A DNA stretch of 64,000 bases from Rhodanobacter sp. LX-99. GTDB lineage: Bacteria; Pseudomonadota; Gammaproteobacteria; Xanthomonadales; Rhodanobacteraceae. Made by a program: the position numbers and the translations under genes. Every line of letters starts with the position of its first letter. Position 1 is the first letter of the stretch. Below, in pieces: positions 63,302-64,000 of the stretch. Location: the NCBI RefSeq assembly GCF_018599185.1, contig NZ_JAHFVL010000001.1, positions 558,001 to 622,000 of the forward strand, written 5' to 3'. The notes beneath the pieces are model-generated. The model was not told the DNA's origin. It saw only the letters and a list, made by a program, of their open reading frames with translations, and ran no database searches.

Positions 63302-64000
63302 ATGAACGCTTCCAATCACGTCCGCATCGTCGAAGTCGGCGCCCGCGACGGCCTGCAGAACGAGAAGACCCTGCTGCCGGCCGAGGTGAAGATCGCGCTG
63401 ATCGACCGGCTGTCTTCCACCGGCCTCAAGACGATCGAGGCGACCAGCTTCGTCAGCCCGAAGTGGGTGCCGCAGCTGGCCGATGCGGCCGAGGTGTTCC
63501 GCGGCATCCGCAAGGTACCGGGCGTGAGCTACCCGGTGCTGGTGCCGAACCTGCAGGGCTACCAGCGCGCGCGCGAAGTCGGCGCCACGGACATCGCGGT
63601 GTTCACCGCCGCGTCGGAAGCGTTCAACCGCAGGAACATCAACGCATCGATCGACGAGTCGATCGAGCGCTTCATCCCGGTGATGGACCAGGCCCGGGCT
63701 GACGGCGTGCGGGTGCGCGGCTACGTCTCCACCGTGCTCGGCTGCCCGTACCAGGGCGAGGTGCCGGTGGCCGACGTGGTGCGCGTGGCGCGCCGGATGC
63801 ACGAGCTGGGCTGCCACGAGATCTCGCTGGGCGACACCATCGGCGTGGGCACGCCGGCGAAAGCGCGCGCGATGCTGCACGCGGTGGCGCAGGAAGTGCC
63901 GATGGCGGCGCTGGCCGTGCACTTCCACGACACCTACGGACAGGCGCTGGCGAACATCCTGGCCTGTCTGGAGGAAGGCGTGCGCGTGGTCGACAGCGCC
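63302..64000 (+). CDS. liuE: Hydroxymethylglutaryl-CoA lyase (LiuE), 3'-truncated by the window
   Basis: The first 233 residues of an enzyme splitting HMG-CoA into acetyl-CoA and acetoacetate, the end of leucine catabolism. The family is about 300 residues, so the last quarter lies outside. The start MNASNHVRIVEVGARDGLQNE follows GGAG. The metal/substrate motif ARDGLQNE, the SFVSPKWVPQLAD segment, LGCPYQGEV and the metal-binding HFHDTYGQALAN are visible. Confidence 0.94.
   Translation, partial: MNASNHVRIVEVGARDGLQNEKTLLPAEVKIALIDRLSSTGLKTIEATSFVSPKWVPQLADAAEVFRGIRKVPGVSYPVLVPNLQGYQRAREVGATDIAVFTAASEAFNRRNINASIDESIERFIPVMDQARADGVRVRGYVSTVLGCPYQGEVPVADVVRVARRMHELGCHEISLGDTIGVGTPAKARAMLHAVAQEVPMAALAVHFHDTYGQALANILACLEEGVRVVDSA

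Overview
The window is a 64 kb piece of a GC-rich gammaproteobacterial chromosome. It most resembles Xanthomonadales/Lysobacterales, and Rhodanobacteraceae (Rhodanobacter/Dyella type) in particular. This is inferred from gene content and arrangement: a two-protein MetH behind an ArsR-methyltransferase regulator, the order recC-recB-recD, a fimT-pilV-pilW-pilX-pilY1-pilE cluster, feoA-feoB plus a small Cys-rich protein, and a liu leucine-degradation cluster. No taxonomic marker gene was compared, so the genus is not settled.

Layout. 1-2250: C-terminal three quarters of an RND efflux pump. 2452-3612 (-): acyl-CoA dehydrogenase. 3745-8605: SahR-like regulator and the split cobalamin methionine synthase. 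8628-8969 (-): small lipid-A-synthase N-terminal-domain membrane protein. 9095-9590: tRNA-Val(CAC) followed by a tandem array of its own 3' half, closed by a strong terminator. 9613-15756 (-): two DGPF/YCII proteins, an ECF42-type sigma factor and a large GGDEF/EAL protein. 15933-24828: recCBD. 24896-32072 (-): minor pilin/PilY1 operon. 32250-34154 (-): TPR-GGDEF protein. 34155-35500: AT-rich gene graveyard. 35502-49372 (-): CDI/two-partner secretion locus (cdiB, 11.8 kb cdiA, candidate cdiI). 49710-49785 (-): tRNA-Thr(CGT). 49874-57215 (-): ispH, lspA, ileS, ribF, murJ. 57436-57699: rpsT. 57779-60155 (-): feoA, feoB and a Cys-rich partner behind a Fur box. 60258-64000: liuC, liuD and a truncated liuE.

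How the genes work together. SahR-like regulator plus MetH1/MetH2 form the methyl cycle. RecBCD is the double-strand-break repair and exonuclease V machine. The minor pilins and PilY1 build the type IV pilus tip. Two cyclic-di-GMP proteins flank the pilus and recombination genes. CdiB exports CdiA, whose divergent AT-rich tail is the presumed toxin neutralised by the small protein behind it. FeoAB imports ferrous iron. LiuC/D/E carry out late leucine catabolism.

Most notable observations: (1) one palindromic repeat family lies in frame inside two housekeeping genes, metH2 and ileS, in opposite orientations, and once between genes; (2) degenerate tandem copies of the 3' half of tRNA-Val; (3) an 11-bp direct repeat with 21-bp period upstream of the minor pilin operon, of the type bound by AlgR/LytTR regulators; (4) a TGTCGA-N17-CGTC promoter in front of the ECF42 cluster; (5) an unrecognised CDI toxin/immunity pair next to remnants of older CDI modules; (6) a globin-like segment in the middle of a GGDEF-EAL protein.
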